Positions 1 to 6,061 of a stretch of 12,025 bases of DNA are shown here, one piece after another. A program made the position numbers and the translations under genes. Each line of letters starts with the position of its first letter. The first letter of the stretch is position 1. The notes beneath the pieces are model-generated. The model did no database searches. It was given only the letters and a program-made list of their open reading frames with translations, and was not told the origin of the DNA. Source of the DNA: Lachnospiraceae bacterium UBA7110 (lineage in GTDB: Bacteria > Bacillota > Clostridia > Lachnospirales > Lachnospiraceae). The stretch lies in NCBI GenBank assembly GCA_002492295.1, contig DKYC01000083.1, positions 1-12,025 on the forward strand, given 5' to 3'.

Positions 1-33
1 ATATTAGCACTTGTCAATGTCGAGTGCTAATAT
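1..33. promoter_or_regulatory. CIRCE operator (HrcA-binding heat-shock element)
   Basis: TTAGCACTT, nine bases, then GAGTGCTAA (4-30) matches the CIRCE consensus TTAGCACTC-N9-GAGTGCTAA with one mismatch; the surrounding palindrome has perfect 11-bp arms (1-11 and 23-33). CIRCE is the known binding site of the HrcA repressor in front of groESL and hrcA-grpE-dnaK operons. Read on the minus strand, TTGACA (17-12) sits inside the element and could be a -35 box whose -10 lies off the window, so the controlled gene is probably leftward. No heat-shock gene lies to the right. Confidence 0.88.
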
Positions 34-118
34 TTTTTGTGTTTCTTTTGTGAACAAAATATTAAAAAAATATAAAGTCTGATGGATGTGGAAAACCAAT
101 TTTTCCCTCCTGTTCCTG

Positions 119-334
119 TCATTGACTCAAAAAATCCTTAATCTGTTCTGCATTCCTGATTTCTTTTTCATAGAGCTGATTCATAGCATCCCAATCCCTT
201 GCGAGCGTATCCATGCCGCAGGTATCGTCCGGCGCAACAATCAGCAGTTATCCTTTTTTCTCATACTGCTTTGCCAGCTCTACACCTACGTTATACTGTA
301 TCGCCCGTTTACATAGCTTCTCCGCAGCCAACCT
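119..334 (-). pseudogene. C-terminal remnant of a patatin-like phospholipase
   Basis: One minus-strand frame reads RLAAEKLCKRAIQYNVGVEL, AKQYEKKG, a stop (TAA, 248-250), then LLIVAPDDTCGMDTLARD, NQLYEKEIRNAEQIKDFLSQ and a natural stop at 119-121. From memory of the family, this resembles the extreme C-terminus of patatin-family proteins of Clostridia (a G-K-L-L-I-V-A-P-D-D-T-C-G stretch followed by a Leu-Tyr-Glu-Lys helix). The TAA stands where a lysine codon (AAA) is expected, so a single A-to-T change explains it. The catalytic Gly-X-Ser-X-Gly and Asp regions are absent: the frame meets another stop (TAG, 335-337) just upstream and the rest of the gene is gone. It is therefore almost certainly non-functional as a phospholipase. 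The coding character is clear; the family name is less certain because only about 70 residues remain. Confidence 0.62.
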
Positions 335-430
335 CTATGTCTAACAATCTTCCCTTTTGTGTTGGTCTTTTTTTATTTTTCTTGTCCACAACTAAGTATC
401 CCATAACAAATTCTTTACCCCTATTAATTA

Positions 431-607
431 ACGGGCGGTGTTTTAGGAACCGCATTAGGCGTAATATTGGCAACCATTCTCGGTTCCAGCATTACAGAAC
501 CCGGTTCTCCTGCATTTTGGCTTTCGGCGTCACTGATGGCTATTATTTCCATTATTATTTACCTGCATAGCAGCAAGATGAAAGCCACAGGAAAACATTC
601 TGCTTAA
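431..607 (+). pseudogene. C-terminal fragment of a polytopic membrane transporter (MFS-like)
   Basis: The plus frame from 431 reads TGGVLGTALGVILATILG, SSITEPGSPAFWLSASLMA, IISIIIYLHSSKMKATGKHS, then Ala and TAA (605-607). This looks like the last two transmembrane helices of a transporter: a Gly/Ala-rich helix, a short loop, a second helix, then a basic tail, as in major facilitator superfamily proteins. There is an in-frame TAA at 425-427 and no start codon or ribosome binding site before the fragment, so the bulk of the gene has been lost. It lies tail to tail with the psiE-like gene, 32 bp from that gene's stop. Assignment to MFS is by general appearance only; another polytopic permease is possible. 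Confidence 0.45.
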
Positions 608-639
608 TTAAAGACATGGACTTATCAGCCGGAGAAACC

Positions 640-1017
640 CTAACGAGTTTCTTTGGCGCCGCGCAGATACTGCCGCACAACACACAAAACCGCAATACTG
701 ATTACCGACACGAAATCCTCATACGGCGTTGTATCGACCACAATCATATGCCTTGCCACCAAAAAAACAAGGACTTCTATCACATTGTCCGAGCTTGGGC
801 GAAACAGCATCTGCAAAAACTCAATTCCAATTACAATCATGAAAATCTTGTCCAAATACTGCTGAAACGTATCAATATCCTCCAGCAGTTCCCGGAAAAC
901 AATCCCGTCCTTAAAGAAGGAAACCAACGCAAAAAGAATGCCAATCATCACAAGTACTGCCACCATCAGTTCCAAAATTTTACAAGTCTTTTGTATCAAT
1001 GCTTCCAATTTTTCCAT
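640..1017 (-). CDS. PsiE-like small integral membrane protein
   Basis: A 125-residue protein with about four hydrophobic segments (roughly residues 12-35, 57-73, 77-96 and 102-118) and the stretch EFLQMLFRPSSDNVIEVLVF followed by LVARHMIVVD. Size, helix layout and the Arg-His-Met motif after the third helix fit the phosphate-starvation-inducible PsiE family (E. coli PsiE is of similar length). The family's biochemical role is unknown; phosphate control is not shown here. I place the start at the ATG at 1015-1017 because GGGGGAT lies just upstream; the same frame opens at 1107 and would add 30 residues (MQKRQKDESV...), but that ATG has no ribosome binding site and its extension is largely a 15-bp tandem repeat. 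A TTGACT-17-TACAAT promoter at 1166-1194 drives it, diverging from the symporter. No convincing terminator is seen after the TAG stop. Confidence 0.72.
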   Translation of the reverse strand: MEKLEALIQKTCKILELMVAVLVMIGILFALVSFFKDGIVFRELLEDIDTFQQYLDKIFMIVIGIEFLQMLFRPSSDNVIEVLVFLVARHMIVVDTTPYEDFVSVISIAVLCVVRQYLRGAKETR

Positions 1018-1045
1018 ATATCCCCCATAATTCAATCTTTCCCAT

Positions 1046-1090
1046 GAAACACTTTCATTTAAAACACTTTCATTTGAAACGCTTTCATCC
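1046..1090. repeat. Three tandem 15-bp repeats upstream of the psiE-like gene
   Basis: Three adjacent 15-bp units, at 1046-1060, 1061-1075 and 1076-1090, share the pattern (g/a)aaac(a/g)cTTTCAT(tt/cc). Each unit with its preceding base forms a near-palindrome, TGAAAC-R-CTTTCA (third copy TGAAACGCTTTCA at 1075-1087), resembling the half-site layout of LacI/CcpA-type operators although one base shorter than a canonical cre site. On the minus strand they also read in frame as repeated Asn-Glu-Ser-Val if the longer psiE-like start is used. With the preferred start they lie in the 5' leader, between promoter and ribosome binding site. Confidence 0.8.
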
Positions 1091-1165
1091 TTTTGCCGTT
1101 TCTGCATTTTAAATGAATATTAATACGATTCTGCAGATTTATCAAACTCACAATAAGATGAAACT

Positions 1166-1194
1166 ATTGTAATCTGACTTCGGATATCAGTCAA
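1166..1194 (-). promoter_or_regulatory. Sigma-A-type promoter of the psiE-like gene
   Basis: On the minus strand TTGACT (1194-1189), a 17-bp spacer and TACAAT (1171-1166) make a near-consensus housekeeping promoter. Transcription would start near 1159, leaving a leader of about 140 nt before the preferred ATG at 1017, long enough to include the three 15-bp repeats. Confidence 0.75.
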
Positions 1195-1221
1195 GTTTTT
1201 TATGTTGTTTTTCTTATCACC

Positions 1222-1234
1222 GGGGATGTTCCCC
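1222..1234. repeat. Short GC-rich dyad between the divergent promoters
   Basis: GGGGA-TGT-TCCCC is a perfect 5-bp dyad in an otherwise AT-rich stretch, located between the -35 of the leftward promoter (1189-1194) and the -35 of the rightward promoter (1263-1268). It is not followed by a T-run in either direction, so it is not a terminator. It could be a protein-binding site shared by both genes, but it is short enough to be chance. Confidence 0.35.
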
Positions 1235-1262
1235 AAAGCTGTTACAAAATAAACGACACATG

Positions 1263-1292
1263 TTGACAGCCTTCCCTATTATACGATATAAT
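1263..1292 (+). promoter_or_regulatory. Sigma-A-type promoter of the sodium:solute symporter
   Basis: TTGACA (1263-1268), an 18-bp spacer and TATAAT (1287-1292) match both consensus boxes perfectly. Transcription should start close to 1299, giving a leader of about 79 nt that begins with the inverted repeat at 1301-1332. No other gene lies between this promoter and the symporter ATG at 1378. Confidence 0.85.
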
Positions 1293-1300
1293 AGCTTATG

Positions 1301-1332
1301 CTTTAACGCGTCAAAGCGTCTATGCGTTAAAG
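1301..1332 (+). promoter_or_regulatory. Inverted repeat at the symporter transcription start (operator or leader hairpin)
   Basis: CTTTAACGC (1301-1309) and GCGTTAAAG (1324-1332) are perfect 9-bp inverted arms around a 14-nt centre that itself contains the direct repeat GCGTC-aaa-GCGTC (1308-1320). The dyad begins about two bases after the predicted transcription start. A repressor bound here would block initiation or clearance; alternatively the transcript folds into a 5' hairpin ahead of the ribosome binding site. No T-tract follows, so it is not a terminator. Confidence 0.6.
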
Positions 1333-1377
1333 TACTGACTGTTCTATCTAATTTTATTTGTGGGGAGGCATTTGTTT

Positions 1378-2910
1378 ATGCTTATCAAAATTATTCTGTT
1401 ACTTTTGTTTTTCGGTTGTATGATTGGCGTGGGGCTTTACGCACGCAAAAGCGCGGGAAGCACCACGGATTTCGTTCTCGGCGGCAGAAGCGTCGGACCC
1501 TGGCTTTCTGCGTTTGCATACGGTACTTCGTATTTTTCCGCCGTTGTCTTTGTCGGCTACGCCGGACAGTTCGGCTGGAAATATGGTATTTCATCGACAT
1601 GGATTGGTCTTGGCAACGCCGTTATCGGTTCCCTGATTGCCTGGGTTATCATGGGCAGGCGCACACGCGTCATGACACATCATCTTGAGGTTGCTACCAT
1701 GCCGGATTTCTTCGGGAAGCGCTACAGCAGCAATGTACTCAAACTAGTCGCGTCCGCGATTGCGTTTGTCTTTATGATACCATACACCGCATCCGTATAT
1801 AACGGGCTTTCAAGGCTTTTTGGAATGGCGTTTGACATTCCCTACACGGTCTGCGTGGTGACGATGGCGGTGCTGACGGGCGTATATGTCATCCTTGGCG
1901 GTTATATGGCAACTGCGATTAATGATTTTATCCAGGGTATCATTATGCTGATCGGTATTGTAGCAGTTATCGCCGCCGTTCTTGCGGGACAGGGCGGATT
2001 TATGGAGGCAATCCGGACGCTTTCCGAGCTGGAATCGGACATTCCCGTAACACTTGGGCAAAAGGGCGCGTTTACATCCTTCTTTGGTCCTGACCCGCTT
2101 AATCTGCTCGGCGTTATTATCCTGACGTCGCTTGGTACATGGGGATTGCCGCAGATGGTACATAAATTTTATGCAATTAAGAGCGAAAAAGCAATCAAGA
2201 CGGGAACCATTGTTTCGACATTTTTTGCAATTATCGTGTCAGGCGGCTGCTACTTTTTGGGCGGCTTTGGCAGATTGTTTGACTCGCCTGCAATTTACAA
2301 GGCAGACGGCTCCATTGTGTATGACGCCATTGTACCGTCTATGCTTGCAACACTTCCCGATATTTTAATCGGTGTGGTGATTGTGCTTGTACTTTCGGCA
2401 TCGATGTCGACGCTTTCTTCGCTTGTGCTGACCTCTGCCTCAACGCTTACACTGGACTTTATCAGGGGAACGATTGTAAAAGACATGAATGACAAAAAAC
2501 AGTTGATTTATATCCGGGCATTAATCGTATTCTTTATCGTGGTTTCCGTCGTGCTTGCACTCAATCCGCCGACGTTTATCGCTCAGCTTATGGGTATTTC
2601 ATGGGGTGCTCTTGCGGGCGCGTTCCTTGCTCCGTTCCTTTACGGGCTTTATTGGAAAGGCGTTACAAAGGCAGGCGTTTGGGCAAGCTTTATCTGCGGC
2701 GTAGGTATTACGGTATCCAACATGTTTTTCAAATTTATCGCATCGCCTATCAACGCAGGCGCGGCAGCGATGATTGTAGGATTGATTGTGACGCCTGTCG
2801 TAAGCCTGATTAGTCCGAAGCTGGACAAAAAGTTTCTGGAAGACACGTTCAAATGCTACGATGAAACAATTTCTAACGTTTCACGCAAAGAATATTTGAA
2901 AGAAGACTGA
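1378..2910 (+). CDS. Sodium:solute symporter (SSS family)
   Basis: A 510-residue polytopic membrane protein, typical length for the SSS family of Na+-coupled uptake carriers (PutP/PanF/SGLT type). Family marks include LGGRSVGPWLSAFAYGTSYF at residues 34-53, the signature region GGYMATAINDFIQGIIMLIG at 174-193, and LSASMSTLSSLVLTSAS at 339-355. The last is the helix that supplies Ser/Thr ligands of the second sodium site in characterised members; Ser344/Thr345 and Ser347/Ser348 are candidates. A short charged tail ends the protein. The substrate cannot be named: amino acids, carboxylates, sugars and pantothenate are all carried by this family. The ATG at 1378 is chosen because GGGGAGG (1362-1368) sits nine bases ahead; a GTG at 1360 overlaps that site and is unlikely. 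It has its own near-perfect promoter and appears monocistronic. Confidence 0.9.
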   Translation: MLIKIILLLLFFGCMIGVGLYARKSAGSTTDFVLGGRSVGPWLSAFAYGTSYFSAVVFVGYAGQFGWKYGISSTWIGLGNAVIGSLIAWVIMGRRTRVMTHHLEVATMPDFFGKRYSSNVLKLVASAIAFVFMIPYTASVYNGLSRLFGMAFDIPYTVCVVTMAVLTGVYVILGGYMATAINDFIQGIIMLIGIVAVIAAVLAGQGGFMEAIRTLSELESDIPVTLGQKGAFTSFFGPDPLNLLGVIILTSLGTWGLPQMVHKFYAIKSEKAIKTGTIVSTFFAIIVSGGCYFLGGFGRLFDSPAIYKADGSIVYDAIVPSMLATLPDILIGVVIVLVLSASMSTLSSLVLTSASTLTLDFIRGTIVKDMNDKKQLIYIRALIVFFIVVSVVLALNPPTFIAQLMGISWGALAGAFLAPFLYGLYWKGVTKAGVWASFICGVGITVSNMFFKFIASPINAGAAAMIVGLIVTPVVSLISPKLDKKFLEDTFKCYDETISNVSRKEYLKED

Positions 2911-2916
2911 GTTTAT

Positions 2917-2941
2917 GTTACAATTATACAAATATTGTAAC
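2917..2941 (+). terminator. Weak hairpin after the symporter gene
   Basis: GTTACAAT (2917-2924) and ATTGTAAC (2934-2941) form an 8-bp AT-rich stem with a 9-nt loop, starting six bases after the TGA stop. It lacks a clear T-run (ttaactataa follows), so intrinsic termination would be inefficient. It could instead be a regulatory dyad ahead of the chemoreceptor gene. Confidence 0.4.
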
Positions 2942-2995
2942 TTAACTATAAATAAGCAAATTTAGAAAATTGCATATTTCCATAAGACCTTATCC

Positions 2996-3012
2996 TTTAC
3001 AATAAGTGTAAA
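2996..3012. repeat. Inverted repeat TTTACA-N5-TGTAAA upstream of chemoreceptor 1
   Basis: TTTACA (2996-3001), five bases, TGTAAA (3007-3012) form a 17-bp dyad about 85 bp before the chemoreceptor start, between two unrelated genes. It shares the core TTACA...TGTAA with the hairpin at 2917-2941. It may be an operator; its half-sites are short and AT-rich, so chance is a fair alternative. Confidence 0.4.
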
Positions 3013-3049
3013 TCTCAAGCTGGACTATTACAAATTTTCGATTTTACTC

Positions 3050-3073
3050 ATTTATAGTAAAATTTATAGTAAA
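3050..3073 (+). repeat. Perfect tandem 12-bp repeat before chemoreceptor 1
   Basis: ATTTATAGTAAA occurs twice back to back (3050-3061 and 3062-3073), ending eight bases before the GGAG of the ribosome binding site. Each copy contains TATAGT, a plausible -10 box; the second has a weak -35 candidate TTTACT (3043-3048) 16 bp upstream. The duplication may therefore have doubled a promoter element, or it may be a protein-binding site. Confidence 0.7.
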
Positions 3074-3094
3074 TAGGAAAGGAGATTTAGGTCC

Positions 3095-4873
3095 ATGAAA
3101 AATCTTAGTGTAAAGGTAAAAATGTGTATAATAGGGATTATGGTTGTCTTATTTATGACTTTTAGTATTTACTTTTCCATTAGCAGTATGCAGTCAATTA
3201 ACACCAGAATACTGCAGGAAGAAGAGGAAAATATTAGAAGAGATTATGATGACAGAATTCAGCAGCAGGTGCAGCAGGTGATTTCTCTGATTGACGTTTA
3301 TAAATCACAGATTGATGCTGGTGTATATACAAAAGAAGAAGGCATGAAGCTTGCTGCGGATATGGTCAGGACATTAAGGTATGGAACGGACGGGTATTTT
3401 TGGGTAGACCTGTCGGACGGTACAAATGTGGTTCTTTTAGGAAATGAAACGGAAGGAACGAACCGCCTTAACACAAAGGATGTCAATGGATTTGAGATGG
3501 TGAAGGATTTTATACAGGGTGCAGTGTCACAAGGAAGCTATTTTAGTGATTATGCGTACCCGAAAGAAGGCGGCACGGAGCCTATGCCAAAGAGGGCATA
3601 TACGCAGTATTATGAACCATTTGACTGGGTTGTGGGAACCGGAAACTATGTGGATCACATAGATGAGCAGATTGCAGCTTCCCAAAAGACAGCCAACGAG
3701 TATACAGCACACAGAATCCAACTGTTTATAGCGGTGTGTGTAATATTTGGAATTCTCATTATCATGTATCTTGTTGCGACTGTTTTAAACATCACGGTAC
3801 CATTAAAACAAGTAGATGTAGTTTTATATAGAATGGCTGAGGGTGATTTCTCAGCAGAAATCGACAAAGCAGCGTTAAAGCGAAAAGATGATTTTGGTAA
3901 ACTTTCAAAAGTTTTAGATAAAATGCGCACAAGCATTGGCGGTCTTGTTAATGATGTTAAAGAAGAAACAGGGCTGACTATGGAGAGTGTCCGCGGTATT
4001 GCACAGAATATGGTAACATTGAATTCTGAGGTAGAGGATGTATCGGCAACTACAACCGAGCTTTCTGCCTCAATGGAAGAGACTGCTGCAGCATCAATAA
4101 ATATTAATGAAATGACAAGAGAAATTGAGGATGCAGCAAGAAATATTGCGGAACGTGCACAGGACGGTGCAGAGCGTGCAGACGTAATTCATAGAAAGGC
4201 TACAGATGCCAAGGGTTCGGCAGGCAAGAGCAAGGATACACTGTTACAGCAGAAAAGGGCAATAGAGGAAAGTCTGAACGATGCGCTTACAAAAGTAAAA
4301 GTGGTTTCAGAAATCTCAACGCTTGCAGAATCTATTATGGAAATCACGGCACAGACGAACTTATTGTCTTTAAATGCAAGTATAGAAGCGGCCAGGGCAG
4401 GTGAAGCAGGAAAAGGCTTTGCAGTCGTGGCAGATGAAATCAGAAAACTTGCGGAACAATCACAGCAGAGCACAGAAAACATCCAAAAGGTAACAGTACA
4501 GGTTACTGAATCTGTCGGAAGTCTTGCAGATGATGCGGAGAAACTGCTGACATTTATAGACAGTCAGGTTATGGAGAGCATCAATCTATTTGAAGTCATT
4601 GCAAATGACTATAACGAAGATGCCGGCGAAATCGATTCGCTTGTTACTGACTTCAGTGCGATTTCCCAAGAGCTTTTGGCTTCTATCAGTAATATTACAG
4701 ATACTTTAGACGGTATTTCACAGGCAGCACAGGAAGGCGCAAAAGGAACAGCAAATATTGCAGAGCGTGTTCAGAATGTTGTCAGGACCTCGGATGACGT
4801 TAATTCTTCTTTGCGGGATGCAAATGGAATTGTGGGCAGACTCGGAGAGGCGACAGGCAAATTTATCATATAA
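3095..4873 (+). CDS. Methyl-accepting chemotaxis protein with single Cache sensor
   Basis: A 592-residue transmembrane chemoreceptor that would signal to CheA/CheW. Order: transmembrane helix ~9-30; extracellular coiled helix and sCache_2-like sensor ~40-195; second transmembrane helix ~208-231; HAMP ~232-284 (Pro236, Glu249-Gly-Asp, Asp-Asp-Phe-Gly at 265-268); cytoplasmic coiled-coil signalling domain to the end. The hairpin tip ITAQTNLLSLNASIEAARAG (417-436) followed by EAGKGFAVVADEIRKLAEQS is the highly conserved CheA/CheW contact. The sensor has the sCache_2 marks DGYFWVD (99-105) and WVVGTGNYVDHID (178-190), but the usual His-Pro is replaced by LLGNETEGTNR, a variant I associate with clostridial receptors. 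There is no C-terminal CheR-tethering pentapeptide. The start has AAAGGAG (3078-3084) ten bases upstream. A yeiH-type gene follows after 75 bp without a clear terminator. The ligand is unknown. Confidence 0.93.
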   Translation: MKNLSVKVKMCIIGIMVVLFMTFSIYFSISSMQSINTRILQEEEENIRRDYDDRIQQQVQQVISLIDVYKSQIDAGVYTKEEGMKLAADMVRTLRYGTDGYFWVDLSDGTNVVLLGNETEGTNRLNTKDVNGFEMVKDFIQGAVSQGSYFSDYAYPKEGGTEPMPKRAYTQYYEPFDWVVGTGNYVDHIDEQIAASQKTANEYTAHRIQLFIAVCVIFGILIIMYLVATVLNITVPLKQVDVVLYRMAEGDFSAEIDKAALKRKDDFGKLSKVLDKMRTSIGGLVNDVKEETGLTMESVRGIAQNMVTLNSEVEDVSATTTELSASMEETAAASININEMTREIEDAARNIAERAQDGAERADVIHRKATDAKGSAGKSKDTLLQQKRAIEESLNDALTKVKVVSEISTLAESIMEITAQTNLLSLNASIEAARAGEAGKGFAVVADEIRKLAEQSQQSTENIQKVTVQVTESVGSLADDAEKLLTFIDSQVMESINLFEVIANDYNEDAGEIDSLVTDFSAISQELLASISNITDTLDGISQAAQEGAKGTANIAERVQNVVRTSDDVNSSLRDANGIVGRLGEATGKFII

Positions 4874-4889
4874 TTAAGGCAACAAAAGA

Positions 4890-4926
4890 AAATGAATTCA
4901 TTTGCCCATTTATGAAAATGATTTTC
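4890..4926. repeat. Palindrome and short repeats between chemoreceptor 1 and the yeiH-type gene
   Basis: The 75-bp gap holds a perfect 14-bp palindrome AAATGAATTCATTT (4890-4903), a direct repeat GAAAATGA (4888-4895 and 4914-4921) and a small dyad GAAAA-TGA-TTTTC (4914-4926). None is followed by a T-run, so they do not look like an intrinsic terminator. They may bind a regulator or act on mRNA processing between the two cistrons; AT-rich chance is possible. Confidence 0.35.
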
Positions 4927-4948
4927 GATACATAAAGGAGTACAAAAG

Positions 4949-5983
4949 ATGAAGTTTATTACAAAGAATTGGAAAGGCATTATACTGTGCCTGTGCATCG
5001 CAGTGCCATCGTGGTTTTTAGGCAATATGTTTCCGATTATCGGCGGCGCGGTGATTGCGATTATCGCAGGCATGATAATTACGATGTTTGTCAAAAATAA
5101 AGCACCATTTGAAGCGGGAATTAAATTTACTTCCAAGAAAATCCTGCAATGGGCAGTTGTGCTGCTTGGTTTTGGGCTGAATCTGAACGTGATTGTGGAA
5201 ACAGGAAAACAGTCGCTGCCGATTATCGTAAGCACAATAACCGTTTCGCTTGTCATCGCTTTTGTGCTGTGCAAGGTAATGCATATCCCGGGCAAAATCT
5301 CAACCCTGGTCGGCGTCGGGTCGTCAATCTGCGGCGGCTCTGCGATTGCAGCGACAGCTCCCGTGATTGACGCTGATGATGAGGAGGTAGCACAGGCGAT
5401 TTCAGTTATCTTCTTTTTCAACGTGCTTGCCGCAATCTTTTTCCCTACGTTTGGAAAACTGCTCGGATTTAGTACTACTACAGGAGAGGCATTTGGTATT
5501 TTTGCAGGCACTGCCGTGAACGATACATCGTCGGTTACGGCTGCGGCATCTACTTGGGATACCATGTGGGGACTTGGCTCCGCGACACTCGACACAGCCG
5601 TGACAGTGAAGCTGACACGAACGCTTGCGATTATTCCGATTACACTGGTACTCGCATTTTGGCGCGCAAGGAATGAAAAAAACAGCGAAAACCAGAAAAA
5701 GGTATCCTTAAAACAGATATTTCCAATGTTTATCCTGTATTTTGTAGCAGCATCCGTTATCACAACAATTGCAGTTTCGCTCGGGGTAAGCTCAGGAGTA
5801 TTCTCACCGATTAAGACGCTGAGCAAATTCTTTATTGTGCTCGCAATGGCGGCGATTGGATTAAATACAGACATTGTCAAGCTGATAAAGACAGGCGGAA
5901 AACCCATTTTTATGGGATTTTGCTGTTGGACGGGAATTACGGCTGTCAGTCTTTTGATGCAGCATTTACTGCAGCTTTGGTAA
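4949..5983 (+). CDS. yeiH: YeiH-family putative sulfate/anion exporter
   Basis: A 344-residue membrane protein with about ten hydrophobic segments, matching the YeiH/UPF0324 (conserved hypothetical 698) family in length and motifs: GVGSSICGGSAIAATAPVI (122-140), FAGTAVNDTSSVTAAAS (185-201), the charged KLTRT (221-225) and AAIGLNTD (301-308) near the end. The glycine-rich re-entrant-like motifs and a repeated-helix layout suggest a transporter; the family is labelled a putative sulfate exporter, but the substrate is not proven here. A hydrophilic stretch around 240-255 separates two membrane halves. The ATG has AAAGGAG (4934-4940) eight bases upstream. It probably shares a transcript with the preceding chemoreceptor and ends at the strong terminator at 5998-6035. 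The symbol names the family, not a proven orthologue. Confidence 0.88.
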   Translation: MKFITKNWKGIILCLCIAVPSWFLGNMFPIIGGAVIAIIAGMIITMFVKNKAPFEAGIKFTSKKILQWAVVLLGFGLNLNVIVETGKQSLPIIVSTITVSLVIAFVLCKVMHIPGKISTLVGVGSSICGGSAIAATAPVIDADDEEVAQAISVIFFFNVLAAIFFPTFGKLLGFSTTTGEAFGIFAGTAVNDTSSVTAAASTWDTMWGLGSATLDTAVTVKLTRTLAIIPITLVLAFWRARNEKNSENQKKVSLKQIFPMFILYFVAASVITTIAVSLGVSSGVFSPIKTLSKFFIVLAMAAIGLNTDIVKLIKTGGKPIFMGFCCWTGITAVSLLMQHLLQLW

Positions 5984-5997
5984 TACAGTTTACAGAC

Positions 5998-6035
5998 AAA
6001 AACGGCAATCCGGAAAATTCGGATTGCCGTTTTTT
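5998..6035. terminator. Strong bidirectional terminator
   Basis: A perfect stem (AACGGCAATCCG at 6001-6012 against CGGATTGCCGTT at 6020-6031, extended to 15 bp by flanking A/T) has a 7-nt loop, T6 on its right and A5 on its left. It therefore works as a rho-independent terminator on both strands, ending the yeiH-type gene from the left and chemoreceptor 2 from the right, 14 bp after the first stop and 27 bp after the second. Confidence 0.95.
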
Positions 6036-6061
6036 ATCATTTCTAAAATTTACTGTTTTCT

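Noticed and set aside
48..76. Plus-strand promoter TTGTGA-N17-TATAAA to the right of CIRCE
   Set aside because: The spacing is good, but it reads only into decayed sequence with no intact gene, in a very AT-rich stretch; it may be a leftover or chance.
309..404. 31-residue minus-strand open frame (MGYLVVDKKNKKRPTQ...) with AGGGG upstream
   Set aside because: A weak ribosome site is present, but the peptide is Lys-rich from A-rich DNA, overlaps the patatin remnant in another frame and resembles nothing I know.
199..570. Open frames of 76 and 123 codons on the plus strand
   Set aside because: They run antisense or out of frame to the patatin-like and transporter remnants, have no ribosome binding site and no recognisable protein character.
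621..645. AGAAAC...GTTTCT hairpin near the psiE-like stop
   Set aside because: The 6-bp stem overlaps the stop codon and has no T-run in the leftward direction, so it is not a credible terminator.
2910..3094. Cyclic-di-GMP riboswitch ahead of the chemoreceptor
   Set aside because: Such riboswitches often precede chemotaxis genes in Clostridia, but none of the conserved GGGACGCAAAGCC-type core is present here or in front of chemoreceptor 2.
4771..5907. 378-codon open frame on the minus strand opposite the yeiH-type gene
   Set aside because: It is the antisense shadow of a well-supported membrane protein gene, with low-complexity Ser/Thr/Ala/Ile composition and no ribosome binding site.
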